DNA of 64,000 nucleotides from Ectopseudomonas alcaliphila (GCF_900101755.1 NZ_FNAE01000001.1:744001-808000); one strand, 5' to 3'. Shown: positions 55,257 through 64,000, counted from the stretch's first letter. Notes: generated by a model not told the origin, from the letters alone. Made by a program: numbers and translations.

Positions 55257-58200
55257 TCATTGCGTTACCTGTTTCAACTCGACGGTTCTTGGATCGAGTT
55301 CCAGCGCCCGATGATCTCGGGCCAGCAAGCTGTAGGCCGTGGGCAGGATGAACAGCGTGAAGGCGGTGCCCATGAGCATTCCGCAGACGATCACCAGCCC
55401 CAGGCCTTGCCGACTATGAGCCCCGGCACCGCTGGCGAACAGCAGTGGGATGAGGCCCACGACCATCGCCGCAGTGGTCATCAGGATCGGCCGCAGGCGA
55501 ATGCGTGCAGCACGCAGTATGGCGGCATGACGATCGAGCCCTTCCCTGACCTGTATCTCGTTGGCGAAGACCACCATGAGAATGCCGTGCTTGCTGATCA
55601 GACCGATCAGGGTGACCAGACCTATCTGGGTGTAGATGTTCAGCGTCGCCAGCCCCAAGGCCAGGGGAATCAGCGCACCGCAGATGGATAATGGCACGGT
55701 GAACAGGATTATCAGGGGATCCACCAGGCTCTCGTACTGAGCGGCCAGCACCAGATAAATGACGATCACCGCAAGCGCGAAGGCGAACGCCAGGGTATTG
55801 CCTTCCTGTACGTACTGCCGTGAGTCGGCCTGCCAGTCCAGGGTGAAGCCCACCGGCAAATCGGCGCTGGCTTGCTCCAGGAAGGCCACGCACTGACCGA
55901 GGCTGACCCCAGGCGCAGGAATGGCCTGGAGCGTTGCCGAGTTCTGCTGGTTGAACTGGGTCAGCTTGTTGGGTTCGATCTTCTCTTCCACCTGCACCAG
56001 AGAGGACAGCGGCACCAAGCGCCCATCACGGCTGCGCACGTATTGCTGCCCCAGGGCCTCGGCACTCATCCGCAGCTCACGCGAGCTCTGCGGGATGACG
56101 TCATAGGAACGCCCCTGAAAGCCAAAGCGGTTGACGTAGTTCTCGCCGACCAGCACCGCCAGGGATTGGCCGATGTCGCTCATGCGCACGCCAATGGCAT
56201 TGGCCTTGTCACGATCGACACGCAGGCGCAGCACCGGATTGTTGTAATCCAGGTCGCTGTCCACCGCGGCGAACAGGCCACTGTCACGGGCCTTGCGCTT
56301 CAGCGTTTCCATGCTGTCATACAAGACCCGGTAGTCCTGCGACGCGCGCAGCACCAGTTGTACCGGCATGCCCCCTGTGGAGCCGGGCAAGGGGGGCAAT
56401 TGGAAGACGAAGATGCTGGTGCCTTCCACATCGCCGACCCTCTGCTGGAGATCGGCCTGGATCGCCGAGGCGTCGCGCTCGCGTTCATCCCAGGCGGACA
56501 GGTTGATGCCACCGAAACTGGTGGCCGGCCCGTCGGTGCCGTTGATGATCCAGCGGCTGGTGGTTTCCGGCAGCTCCTGGAATACCGAATCGAGCTTGCG
56601 GGAGAACAGTTCGCTATAGGCCAGGTTGGCGTATTGCGGCGCCTTGATGGCGGCGAGGATGCTTGCCTGATCCTCCACGGGCGCCAGCTCACGCTGCGCC
56701 TGCTGGTAGAGCAACGGCAGGCTGCCCAGCACGATCACGGCAACCGTCAGGGAAATACCTCGATGCGCCAGCGAGCGCTGCAACAGGTTGCCGTAGCGCT
56801 GCGCAAGGGACTCGAAGAAGCGATTCGCCCCCTGTGCCACGCGGCTATCCTGATCGTGACGCAGCAGCATGGAGGCCATCACGGGGGAAAGGGTCAGGGC
56901 CACGATGCCGGAGATCAGCACGGCGCCCGCCAGGCTCAGGGCGAATTCACGAAACAGGGCGCCGGTCAGCCCGCCCATGAAGGCAATCGGGGCGTATACC
57001 GCAGCCAGGGTCAACGTCATGGCGATCACCGGCCCGGCCACCTCCCGTGCGCCGAGCAGGGCCGCGACCACCGCCGACTTGCCTGCGGCCATGTGTCGAT
57101 GGGTGTTTTCCACCACGACGATGGCATCGTCCACCACCAGGCCGATGGCCAGCACCATCGCCAGCAGGGTCAGCAGGTTGATGCTGAAGCCGAAGGCCAG
57201 CATCAGCCCGGCGGCGCCGAGCATCGACAAGGGGATGGCCATGATCGGGATGAGCACCGTGCGAAACGAGCCGAGGCAGAAGTAGATGACCACCACGACG
57301 ATCAACAGCGCCTCGATCAGGGTGTGCATGACCTCATTGATGGAAGCCTGGATGAAACGCGCGGTCTCGAATGCCAACTCGACCTCGACACCTGGCGGCA
57401 GCGTCTTGCGGATCTCCGGCAAGCGTTGCTTGATCCCTTCGACTATCACCAGCGGGTTGCCACGCGGCGCGGCGAATACGCCCAGGTGCACCGCCGGCCG
57501 AGCATCCATCAGCGCACTGGTTTCGCTGGCAGCCGCGCCCAGCTCGACGGTGCCTACATCCTTGATCCGCACCAGACCACGGGCGTCGCTGTGGATCACC
57601 ATCTCCCGAAACTGCTCGACGCTGGTCAGATCGGTATCCACTTCGATAGCGGAAACCCGATACTGACCTTTGATCTTGCCTGGCGCGGCCTGGTAGTTCT
57701 CGGCGCGAATCGCCGCCGCCACCTCCTCGGCAGTGAGCCCGCGCGCGGCCAGGCGCGCCGGGTCGAGCCAGAGGCGCATGGCCATGCGCTGGCCGCCGAA
57801 GGTTTCCACCTTGGCGACGCCATCGATCGAGGAGAACATCGGTTCCACCACGCGCGACAGGTAATCGGTCAGCGCCGGGGTGGCCAGCTCCTGGCTCGAG
57901 AAGCCAACGTAGGCAACAGCGGTGGAGTCGCCACTGGAGCGCTCGATCACCGGATCGTAAGCTTCTTCTGGCAGGCGATAGCGCACCTGATTGACCCGAG
58001 CCATCACCTCGATGAGAGCCTGGGTCGAGTCCTGTCCCAGACGCAGGCGCACATCGATCGCACTCTTGCCCTGAACCGAGGAAGAACTCAGATAATCCAC
58101 CCCTTCCACCGACGCCAGCGCCTGAGCAATCGGCTGGGTGACGAAACCTTGCATGAGTTCGGCCGGAGCACCTGGGTATTCGGTGGTGATCCTGATCGTG

Positions 58201-58328
58201 GCATTTTCCAGCAAGGGGTATTGGCGAATCGGCAGGTGTTCCAGCGCCAGCACCCCCAACAACAGGACGAGTGCGTTGACCACCAGCGACAGAACCGGCC
58301 GCAGGATGAACAGGTCGGTGAACTTCAT
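55257..58328 (-). CDS. RND multidrug efflux permease (HAE1 family)
   Basis: 1023 residues, usual size. N-terminal helix [32 protein letters not shown], the family block [29 protein letters not shown], and TM4 residues [26 protein letters not shown] (the proton-relay Asp pair). The C-terminal repeat has [21 protein letters not shown]. It pumps compounds from periplasm to an outer-membrane channel with its adaptor; no outer-membrane channel gene is nearby. Its start overlaps the stop of the adaptor gene by four bases. Confidence 0.94.
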   Translation of the reverse strand: MKFTDLFILRPVLSLVVNALVLLLGVLALEHLPIRQYPLLENATIRITTEYPGAPAELMQGFVTQPIAQALASVEGVDYLSSSSVQGKSAIDVRLRLGQDSTQALIEVMARVNQVRYRLPEEAYDPVIERSSGDSTAVAYVGFSSQELATPALTDYLSRVVEPMFSSIDGVAKVETFGGQRMAMRLWLDPARLAARGLTAEEVAAAIRAENYQAAPGKIKGQYRVSAIEVDTDLTSVEQFREMVIHSDARGLVRIKDVGTVELGAAASETSALMDARPAVHLGVFAAPRGNPLVIVEGIKQRLPEIRKTLPPGVEVELAFETARFIQASINEVMHTLIEALLIVVVVIYFCLGSFRTVLIPIMAIPLSMLGAAGLMLAFGFSINLLTLLAMVLAIGLVVDDAIVVVENTHRHMAAGKSAVVAALLGAREVAGPVIAMTLTLAAVYAPIAFMGGLTGALFREFALSLAGAVLISGIVALTLSPVMASMLLRHDQDSRVAQGANRFFESLAQRYGNLLQRSLAHRGISLTVAVIVLGSLPLLYQQAQRELAPVEDQASILAAIKAPQYANLAYSELFSRKLDSVFQELPETTSRWIINGTDGPATSFGGINLSAWDERERDASAIQADLQQRVGDVEGTSIFVFQLPPLPGSTGGMPVQLVLRASQDYRVLYDSMETLKRKARDSGLFAAVDSDLDYNNPVLRLRVDRDKANAIGVRMSDIGQSLAVLVGENYVNRFGFQGRSYDVIPQSSRELRMSAEALGQQYVRSRDGRLVPLSSLVQVEEKIEPNKLTQFNQQNSATLQAIPAPGVSLGQCVAFLEQASADLPVGFTLDWQADSRQYVQEGNTLAFAFALAVIVIYLVLAAQYESLVDPLIILFTVPLSICGALIPLALGLATLNIYTQIGLVTLIGLISKHGILMVVFANEIQVREGLDRHAAILRAARIRLRPILMTTAAMVVGLIPLLFASGAGAHSRQGLGLVIVCGMLMGTAFTLFILPTAYSLLARDHRALELDPRTVELKQVTQ

Positions 58329-59419
58329 GGCTGCTCACTCTGCCCGGTGGCATCGTCCAGGCTGTTTCGGGACAGCACTTGCAGGGGCGTATCGTCGCTC
58401 AGCTTGATTTGCCCGGACACCACCACTCGCTCGTTGGCCTGTAGCCCCTTGAGCACCTCCACCCGTTCGTTCCAGGCCTCGCCGGTGCGTACCAGCACGC
58501 GCTTGGCACGCAGCACGCCGTCCTCCTCGCGGGCGACGAACGCCATGTCGCCATAGGCGGTCGCCACAACGGCGGTTTGCGGAACGCTCAGCGTCTTGCC
58601 ACGGCTGGGGCGGCGTACCCGGGCATCGGCGAACATCCCGGCGGCAAGATGGTTGTCGCCACCGTCCAGGCTGGCCTGAACGCGGATCATCCGCGCATCG
58701 TCGAGGATAGGGTCGATGGCATTGATGCTCGCCTCGAAGAGCTGATCCGGGCGTGCATGAAAACGCAGTTCGACGACCTGCCCCAGCTCAAGCTCGGTGC
58801 GGGCCTGTTCATCAAGGGAAAAATTGACCCGCAGGTGACTATTGTCGCTGAGGTTGGCGATGGAGTCGCCGGGGTTGAGGTATTGCCCCAGGTGAACCTG
58901 CCGCAGGCCCAATTCGCCGCTGAAAGGCGCACGGATATTCTTCTGCGCGATCAGCGCATTGACCTGCTCCAACTCACCCCGGGCCGCATCACGATCGGCA
59001 CGGGCCTGGTCGAGTTGCTCGCGGCTAGCCGCACCACCGGGCGCCAGTTTGGAAATGCGTTGCAGACGCTGCTCGGCATTGCGCAGCACGGCCTCCAGGC
59101 GTCGTCTTTGCGCCTTCTCCGGCGCGTCATTGAGGCTGATCAACAGTTGCCCGGCCTCGACCCTCTGCCCTGAATCGAAATGCAAGGCAGCCACCCGACC
59201 CGGCACTTCCGCGGTCACCTGTACCTGGCTGACGGCTTCCAGGGTACCGATACTGTTGTAATAGCGCGGCATTTCCTGGCGCTCGACCTGACTCAAGGCG
59301 ACCTTCACCCTGGGCTGCATGTCCGCCTCAGCCTCTTTGGCCTGCACCGGCCAGAGGCTCCAGGCCGCCAGCGAAGCCGTACCCAGAACGGCCACTGCAA
59401 GAGCGAGCGAGGTCTTCAT
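58325..59419 (-). CDS. RND efflux periplasmic adaptor subunit (membrane fusion protein)
   Basis: 364 residues. N-terminal signal/anchor (LALAVAVLGTASLAAWSLWP), then the lipoyl half VTAEVPGRVAALHFDSGQRVEAGQLLISL, a coiled-coil hairpin (EKAQRRRLEAVLRNAEQRLQ region to about 160), IRAPFSGELGLRQVHLGQYLNPG, and beta-barrel and proximal domains. It links the RND permease to an outer-membrane channel. Co-translated with the permease through an ATGA-type overlap. Confidence 0.93.
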   Translation of the reverse strand: MKTSLALAVAVLGTASLAAWSLWPVQAKEAEADMQPRVKVALSQVERQEMPRYYNSIGTLEAVSQVQVTAEVPGRVAALHFDSGQRVEAGQLLISLNDAPEKAQRRRLEAVLRNAEQRLQRISKLAPGGAASREQLDQARADRDAARGELEQVNALIAQKNIRAPFSGELGLRQVHLGQYLNPGDSIANLSDNSHLRVNFSLDEQARTELELGQVVELRFHARPDQLFEASINAIDPILDDARMIRVQASLDGGDNHLAAGMFADARVRRPSRGKTLSVPQTAVVATAYGDMAFVAREEDGVLRAKRVLVRTGEAWNERVEVLKGLQANERVVVSGQIKLSDDTPLQVLSRNSLDDATGQSEQP

Positions 59420-59481
59420 CCTGTAAGTCTCCCGCGTTTGAGGATGCGTTGATGGTGGCTATCGCAATGACCCCGTGCCTG

Positions 59482-59955
59482 CTAACGATCCGTGAACCAC
59501 TGCACCATGAGCATGCCGGCGAAGATCAGCACGACCCCGCCGACACGACCCGGATTAGCCTCTTTCACCGCAAGCCCCATCAGGCCGAAGTGGTCGATCA
59601 GCAAAGAAGTGAGCATCTGCCCCGCGATCACGCAGACGATGAAGCCGGTGGCGCCCAGGCGGGGAGTCAGCATCAGCGCCGAGGTGATGTAGATGACCCC
59701 GGCGACGCCACCGAACCAGGCCCACAGAGGGAGCGCGCCAGCCTGACCGAGCAATGGCGCGGGCGCCCTCATGGCCAGAATGACCGGCAGCACGACGAGC
59801 AGGCTGACCAGCAGCGAGGCCACGGTTGCCCACAAGGGGTGGCCGAGTGCCCGTCCCAGCGCAGCGTTGCTACCGGCCTGGAATGGCACCAGGGCTCCGG
59901 CGACCAGGGCGGCCAGGGCCAGCGCGGCGCCAGCGAGAGAAAGCGGAGAAGACAT
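59482..59955 (-). CDS. DMT family transporter, YdcZ/DUF606 type
   Basis: 157 residues with about five hydrophobic helices. Segments LAALVAGALVPFQAGSNAALGRALGHPLWATVASLLVSL and GVIYITSALMLTPRLGATGFIVCVIAGQ are typical of the short YdcZ (DUF606) members, which often act as paired half-transporters. Same strand as the RND genes with a 62-base gap. It is divergent from a LysR gene. Confidence 0.88.
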   Translation of the reverse strand: MSSPLSLAGAALALAALVAGALVPFQAGSNAALGRALGHPLWATVASLLVSLLVVLPVILAMRAPAPLLGQAGALPLWAWFGGVAGVIYITSALMLTPRLGATGFIVCVIAGQMLTSLLIDHFGLMGLAVKEANPGRVGGVVLIFAGMLMVQWFTDR

Positions 59956-60051
59956 GCGATCACTCCAAGGTCATAGGTTGTCCTGGGAAGAACTTTTACG
60001 TATTAATATCCTGAATGGAAATTCATATTTCTTTTAATGGATATTCTTCAC

Positions 60052-60960
60052 ATGAATAAACTTAGGCGCATCGATCTCAATCTCCTGGTCACCCTGCATG
60101 CCTTGCTGCTGGAGAAACACATCTCACGGGCGGCCTTGCGCCTGCACAAGAGCCAGCCGGCGGTCAGCCATTCGTTGGCTCATCTGCGCAAGCTGTTCGA
60201 TGACCCCTTGCTGATCCGACGTTCGGGCAAGCTCGAGCTGACCACACGGGCGAGCGAGTTGATGCAGCCGCTGACCGACTCCCTGGATCAACTGGGCGCG
60301 CTGCTCGATCCGCCACAGTTCGATCCCACCCGCGCGCAGCGGGCATTTCGCCTGGCCATGTCGGATTACGGCGCACGCGTGCTGCTGCCAGGCCTGACCC
60401 GCTCGCTACGTGCCATCGCGCCAGGCATCGACCTCGTCGTCAACCAGGCCAGCCGGGAGTCGATGCTGGCCGATGTGATCGATGGCGAAACGGATATGGC
60501 GCTCGGTGTATTTCCGGGGCAGAACTCGGACAAGCTGCGCATGCGTACGCTGTTCGTCGAGCGCTTCGCCTGCCTGGCCGACTCGTCGACCCTGCCAGAA
60601 AGCGGCGTGCTCGATCGCGAAGCCTGGCTGGCACGTCCGCACGTCCTGGTGGCCATGCGCTCGGGCGGTGACAACGAAATCGACCGTGCATTAGCGCGGG
60701 AAGGTTTGCACAGGCGAATCGCGATGATCCTGCCGCACTGGGGCGTGGCCAACGAGCTGATCGCCGGCACCGACCTGATTCTCACCGTGGCCCGGCGCAG
60801 CCTCGAGTCGGTTGAAGTGGATCCGCGATTGCGGGTGTTTGAGCCACCGCTGGCGATCGAGCCTTTCGACTTCGATCTGATCTGGCATCAACGCCGCGAA
60901 GGCGATCCCGCGCATTCGTGGTTGAGACAAATGATCATGCGCGTGGCGAATGATGGCTGA
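60052..60960 (+). CDS. LysR family transcriptional regulator
   Basis: 302 residues using the ATG at 60052 (GGATATTCTTCAC upstream); an ATG at 60037 gives five residues more. HTH IDLNLLVTLHALLLEKHISRAALRLHKSQPAVSHSLAHLRKLF, then effector domain. The divergent YdcZ gene and RND genes are its likely targets; it is also the only regulator upstream of the tox-like genes. Toxoflavin clusters in Burkholderia and Pseudomonas use a LysR protein (ToxR), but sequence alone does not prove the identity here. Confidence 0.9.
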   Translation: MNKLRRIDLNLLVTLHALLLEKHISRAALRLHKSQPAVSHSLAHLRKLFDDPLLIRRSGKLELTTRASELMQPLTDSLDQLGALLDPPQFDPTRAQRAFRLAMSDYGARVLLPGLTRSLRAIAPGIDLVVNQASRESMLADVIDGETDMALGVFPGQNSDKLRMRTLFVERFACLADSSTLPESGVLDREAWLARPHVLVAMRSGGDNEIDRALAREGLHRRIAMILPHWGVANELIAGTDLILTVARRSLESVEVDPRLRVFEPPLAIEPFDFDLIWHQRREGDPAHSWLRQMIMRVANDG

Positions 60961-61400
60961 GTTGGATATGGATATTGATTAAATAAATCCTTCATTTCCC
61001 GTAAGCGCCGATCTTCGCCCTTTTGCCCACGGCGGCCATCCATTACTGTTCTTTTATCGCAGTTCAGTGCTGCGCCTCACCCCTTGCTGCATATCGCGCG
61101 CCTTTCTAAAGCAGTGCAATAGTAGATTAACTTGCGCATTACAAATAACGATTGATTCGCCGCAAGAATATTCATGATGCAGCAAAAGAATTGGAACCCC
61201 CCTGAGAACTCCCCTATATCTATTCGCGTCGCGAATGATTTCGCTTCAATTAACTGCCTGCCAGATGTGTGAACCGACAATCACTTTGCCATTACACCCT
61301 GGTGCACCCTGGTGCACCCTTAAGTTGAATGATTGTGCCCCGTTCTGTTAGTGCAGAGCAAAGGCTCACTATTTCAATGCCATGACAAGAGACACTTGAG
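60961..61400. other. AT-rich gap upstream of the tox-like genes
   Basis: 440 bases with no credible gene. Composition differs from the rest of the window: a count of 61141-61200 gives 24 G+C of 60 (40 percent). It contains the tandem 10-base repeat at 61291-61320 and the leader of the methyltransferase gene. A 67-codon minus-strand frame (61077-61280) has no family features. Confidence 0.7.
61291..61320. promoter_or_regulatory. Tandem 10-base repeat with GGTGCACC palindromes, candidate operator
   Basis: ATTACACCCT is followed by two exact copies of GGTGCACCCT (61301-61310 and 61311-61320). Each copy holds the perfect palindrome GGTGCACC, so two palindromes repeat with one helical turn between them. 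The repeat ends 80 bases before the methyltransferase ATG, a typical activator position. The regulator is unknown. Confidence 0.5.
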
Positions 61401-62138
61401 ATGAAAAATAAATCGACCTACGACTCGATCGGCGGACTCTTCGAGAACTTTACCGACACTGCTGCTCAACGTGCGGTTGAAGTGCGCACGCTGATGCACA
61501 TGGCAGGGGACGTGAAAGGCCAGAGTGTTCTGGATCTGGCCTGCGGATATGGTTTCTTCGGCCGTGAACTGCTCAGGAAAGGCGCAAGCCACGTGGTCGG
61601 CGTGGATATTTCGGAAAAGATGATCGACCTGGCTCGAGAAGAGTCACGCAAGAACGGCGACACCATCGAATTTCATGTACGTAACGTCTGCAACATGGAG
61701 TCGTTTGGCAAGTTCGACATGGTGATGGCGGCCTGGTTGTTCAATTACGCCGAATCTCTGGATGACATGAAAAAGATGTTCAAGGCCGTGGCCAACAACC
61801 TGAAACCGTCAGGGCGCCTCGTCGCCTATACGGTCGAACCGGACTTCCAACTGGCCAAGGGAAACTTCACCAATTACGGAGTCAATGTACTAACCGAAGA
61901 GCCGTGGGGAGAGGGTTTCCGTCATCAGGCCGAGTTCGTCACCACCCCACCCAGCCCCTTCACCTTCTTCCGCTGGAGCCGCGAGGACTACGACGCGGCC
62001 ATGGCCGACGCCGGACTTCGTGAAGTGCATTGGCAAAAGCCCATGCTCCTGGACAGCGATATCAAACGTTATACCCCGGGCTTCTGGGATACCTTCCAGG
62101 AAAACTGCCTGCAGACCGGCTTGACCTGCCGGCTTTAA
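61401..62138 (+). CDS. toxA: SAM-dependent methyltransferase, ToxA-like (toxoflavin N-methylation)
   Basis: 245 residues. A class I Rossmann fold with motif I VLDLACGYGFFGRELL, acidic motif II VGVDISEKM, and FDMVMAAWLFNYAES. The start is MKNKSTYDSIGG with a weak ribosome site (CTTGAG). Overall it resembles toxoflavin N-methyltransferase ToxA, which methylates the pyrimidotriazine ring twice. It is the first gene of a same-strand group with SUMF1-like, GTP cyclohydrolase II and WD40 genes, a combination characteristic of toxoflavin clusters. The name is by context and likeness, not by search. Confidence 0.75.
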   Translation: MKNKSTYDSIGGLFENFTDTAAQRAVEVRTLMHMAGDVKGQSVLDLACGYGFFGRELLRKGASHVVGVDISEKMIDLAREESRKNGDTIEFHVRNVCNMESFGKFDMVMAAWLFNYAESLDDMKKMFKAVANNLKPSGRLVAYTVEPDFQLAKGNFTNYGVNVLTEEPWGEGFRHQAEFVTTPPSPFTFFRWSREDYDAAMADAGLREVHWQKPMLLDSDIKRYTPGFWDTFQENCLQTGLTCRL

Positions 62139-62181
62139 GCCATAGTCGTTGCCTGATATTAATTTAATGGAGAGCGATAAG

Positions 62182-63189
62182 ATGGCAATGGAAAAGCATT
62201 TCTACTCACCTCCTTTCCTGGCGAAGGCTTCACCGGAATTGAGCGACCGGGCCTTGCTGGGACTTCCCGAGTCCTACACCGCCACGCGTGAACTGCATCT
62301 GCCGGAAGATCAATTGCGTGCTCTGGCCCAGTTCGACAGGCTGCGCCTGGTGGCACTGCTGGAAAGCCAAGACGAACCACTGGCTCGGCGCTATCAGGCC
62401 GGGCGTCTGCTCGCCCTGTACGGCGACCCACGCCTGGATGCCCTCACCCCGCAGATGCTCGACGTGCATGGCGGCGAGGTTTGCATCGGCCTGGATACGG
62501 CCGAGCTGGACGCCATCATGGATAGATTGGCGGATCTCAATCTCGACCGCCAATGGATCGCCAAGGAGACACCGCGTCACCGCGTGCGGCTCGAGCCCTA
62601 CCGGATCGCCCGCTACCCGGTGACCAACCTGGAATATCGAACCTTTCTGCAACTAAGCGGCGAGCAGCGCCTGCCGGACAACTGGTTCCTCGGGCGCTAT
62701 CCCGCCGAGCAGGCCAATCACCCGGTCAGCGGCCTGCGCGCGGAGGATGCCGATTGCTATGCCACCTGGCTGGCGGAGACGACCGGCCGGTGCTTCCGCC
62801 TGCCCAGCGAAGCCGAGTGGGAGTATGCCGCCGCCGGGCCGCAGAACCTCGAATACCCCTGGGGGCAGCAGTTCCTGCCAGACCACGCCAATACCGCCGA
62901 AGCCGGCCTGTTGCAGACCACGCCTGTGGGCCTGTTCGCTTGCGGTGCCTCGCCGTTCGGCTGCCTGGACATGGCCGGCAACGTCGAGGAATACGTAGCC
63001 GACGATTACCGCCCGTATCCGGGAGGGGAGCAGGTGAACGACGACCTGATCGCCGCCGTAGGGAACCATCGGGTCGCCCGCGGCGGGAGCTTTTCCCGTT
63101 TCCGTGATCTGGCACGCGCCACGCGGCGCCACGGAAAGTTTCCCAGACCGATCTACGTGATGGGCTTTCGCCTGGCCGAGAGCCTCTGA
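62182..63189 (+). CDS. toxD: SUMF1/formylglycine-generating-enzyme-fold protein, ToxD-like
   Basis: 335 residues from the ATG at 62182 (GGAG nine bases upstream; earlier TTG/ATG starts possible). The C-terminal ~205 residues have the FGE-sulfatase fold: FRIARYPVTNLEYRTFL-type opening (YRIARYPVTNLEY), RLPSEAEWEYAAAG, FGCLDMAGNVEEYV, VARGGSFSRFRDLARATRR, GFRLAES. The two catalytic cysteines of true formylglycine generators, which follow RGGS, are absent (FSRFRD), so it cannot act that way. The N-terminal ~125 residues have no known domain. In toxoflavin clusters ToxD has this fold with unclear chemistry. Confidence 0.75.
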   Translation: MAMEKHFYSPPFLAKASPELSDRALLGLPESYTATRELHLPEDQLRALAQFDRLRLVALLESQDEPLARRYQAGRLLALYGDPRLDALTPQMLDVHGGEVCIGLDTAELDAIMDRLADLNLDRQWIAKETPRHRVRLEPYRIARYPVTNLEYRTFLQLSGEQRLPDNWFLGRYPAEQANHPVSGLRAEDADCYATWLAETTGRCFRLPSEAEWEYAAAGPQNLEYPWGQQFLPDHANTAEAGLLQTTPVGLFACGASPFGCLDMAGNVEEYVADDYRPYPGGEQVNDDLIAAVGNHRVARGGSFSRFRDLARATRRHGKFPRPIYVMGFRLAESL

Positions 63190-63236
63190 GCCTTGCAGCC
63201 AGCACATCCGTTGCCTGTTTCCAGAGAGATTCCGCT

Positions 63237-63842
63237 ATGTGTGCATACCGTATAAGAAATTGCGTCGAAATCCCGATCCTGCCCAATGGCCATGTAGGAA
63301 AGTTCTTTTCCTTCGATGGGCTTGAATCCCCCGAAGAACATGTTGCCATCGTCATGGGCTCCCTGGAGCAGGAGTCGCCTCTGGTCAGAGTGCACTCCGA
63401 ATGCCTGACGGGCGACATCTTCGGCTCCCATCGCTGCGACTGCGGCGCCCAGTTGAACGAAGCCTTGGAGCGCATGAGCGAAGAAGGCGGCGTATTGCTC
63501 TATCTACGCCAGGAAGGCCGGGGCATCGGGCTGTACGCCAAGTTGGCCGCCTACCGCCTGCAGGACGGCGGGCTGGATACCTTCGAGGCCAATCGCCAAC
63601 TGAGCTTCCCCGATGACGGACGCGACTTCACCGTCGCGGCGCAGATGCTCGCGGCGCTGGGTGTCAAACGCTGCCGCCTGATGACCAACAACCCGGAAAA
63701 GGTCAAGGCGCTGCACGCGTTCGGCCTGCAGGTTGACGAGGTGATTCCCACGGGCATCTTCGTGACCGCGCACAACCGTAATTACCTGCTGGCCAAGGCC
63801 CAGAAAAAGAATCACGCCATCAAGCTCGATCTGCCGGTTTGA
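63237..63842 (+). CDS. toxB: GTP cyclohydrolase II, ToxB-like paralogue
   Basis: 201 residues. Zinc Cys residues lie in HSECLTGDIFGSHRCDCGAQL, the catalytic segment in YLRQEGRGIGL, and TNNPEKVKAL and YLLAKAQKKNHAI complete the family. It opens GTP to 2,5-diamino-6-ribosylamino-pyrimidinone phosphate, the first step of riboflavin and also of toxoflavin. No other riboflavin gene is near, so a specialised copy for the adjacent cluster is likely. It starts 47 bases after the SUMF1 gene (start at 63237, AGAGAG site). Confidence 0.9.
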   Translation: MCAYRIRNCVEIPILPNGHVGKFFSFDGLESPEEHVAIVMGSLEQESPLVRVHSECLTGDIFGSHRCDCGAQLNEALERMSEEGGVLLYLRQEGRGIGLYAKLAAYRLQDGGLDTFEANRQLSFPDDGRDFTVAAQMLAALGVKRCRLMTNNPEKVKALHAFGLQVDEVIPTGIFVTAHNRNYLLAKAQKKNHAIKLDLPV

Positions 63843-63860
63843 CATACAAGGAGTTCTGCG

Positions 63861-64000
63861 ATGAAACATTTTGCCCCCATCAGCGGCATCGCCAGTTTTC
63901 AGGAGCGCTACGTCGCCACTGCCGGTTATGACAACCAGGTCATCCTGTGGGACGCGCGAACCAAGCAAGCCATCCACCGGGTCTTCCATGACCACCTCGC
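63861..64000 (+). CDS. toxC: WD40 repeat protein, ToxC-like, 3' end beyond the window
   Basis: Begins at the ATG at 63861, 18 bases after the cyclohydrolase stop, with AAGGAG at 63848-63853. The 46 residues visible include YVATAGYDNQVILWDARTKQ, a complete WD40 blade with the closing Trp-Asp. In toxoflavin clusters ToxC is a WD-repeat protein of unknown role. Only the first repeat can be judged; the rest lies right of the window. Confidence 0.7.
   Translation, partial: MKHFAPISGIASFQERYVATAGYDNQVILWDARTKQAIHRVFHDHL

Noticed and set aside
55872..58556. An 894-codon plus-strand frame opposite the RND permease
   Set aside because: Shadow of the permease codons; the composition is His/Gln/Arg-rich with no family motif.
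61077..61280. A 67-codon minus-strand frame in the AT-rich gap
   Set aside because: No ribosome site, no conserved pattern and a poor codon pattern; random open frame in AT-rich DNA.
62182..63189. A working formylglycine-generating enzyme for a sulfatase
   Set aside because: The catalytic cysteines are missing and no sulfatase gene is near.
63237..63842. The housekeeping riboflavin RibA
   Set aside because: No other riboflavin gene is near and it lies inside a tox-like gene set; a specialised paralogue is the better reading.

Overview
The window looks like chromosome of a high-GC Pseudomonas. The pomA/pomB sodium-type flagellar stator and the repeat families suggest the P. mendocina/oleovorans/stutzeri side of the genus. 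Genus-typical arrangements include divergent edd and gap with HexR-type operators, divergent fpr and finR, an ErdR-like regulator near a DTW protein and a QSregVF protein, and a Prc protease followed by an EAL/CBS/GGDEF protein, then a FKBP isomerase, tRNAs and rdgC. I matched these to Pseudomonas from memory and ran no search. No transposase, integrase, CRISPR array or rRNA was seen.

Layout. 1-3958: an operon of phosphatase/phosphodiesterase (partial), two ABC permeases, ABC ATPase and HAD phosphatase, probably for uptake and dephosphorylation of a phosphorylated compound. 4037-5877: a LysR regulator divergent from ureidoglycine aminohydrolase. 5951-11457: AraC regulator divergent from a TonB receptor, methyltransferase and MFS transporter with a Fur-like box, an orphan metallophore-type locus. 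11564-13939: ahpF and ahpC. 14095-22671: quinone oxidoreductase, prc, c-di-GMP protein, small unknown genes, a binding protein, a YkvA-type protein and a FKBP lipoprotein. 22859-24250: two tRNAs and rdgC. 24450-27881: edd, gap and mgsA (central carbon metabolism). 27952-36946: arfB, membrane hydrolase, ABC exporter, DEAD-box helicase, CigR-like protein, DHFR-like protein, two DMT exporters and pomB. 37100-41527: pomA, azoR, LysR, hydrolase and ppiA. 41775-48774: fpr/finR, response regulator, DMT exporter, DTW tRNA-modification protein, FadL porin and QSregVF protein. 48812-55105: a divergent phosphoketolase-like enzyme opposite a beta-CASP nuclease, a LOG-family protein and nadA.

55257-64000 is the most accessory part. 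It holds an RND pump with its adaptor, a YdcZ-type DMT protein, a LysR regulator and a 440-base AT-rich gap with a tandem 10-base palindromic repeat. Four genes follow in one direction: SAM methyltransferase, SUMF1-fold protein, GTP cyclohydrolase II and the start of a WD40 protein. That set matches the toxA, toxD, toxB and toxC parts of toxoflavin (pyrimidotriazine, azapteridine) biosynthesis, and the window ends inside it. The neighbouring pump may export the product, but this is inference.

Between genes there are several REP-like palindromes and at least three copies of a longer (about 115-150 base) imperfect inverted-repeat element, each sitting at the stop codon of a gene (ahpC, pomA, fpr).
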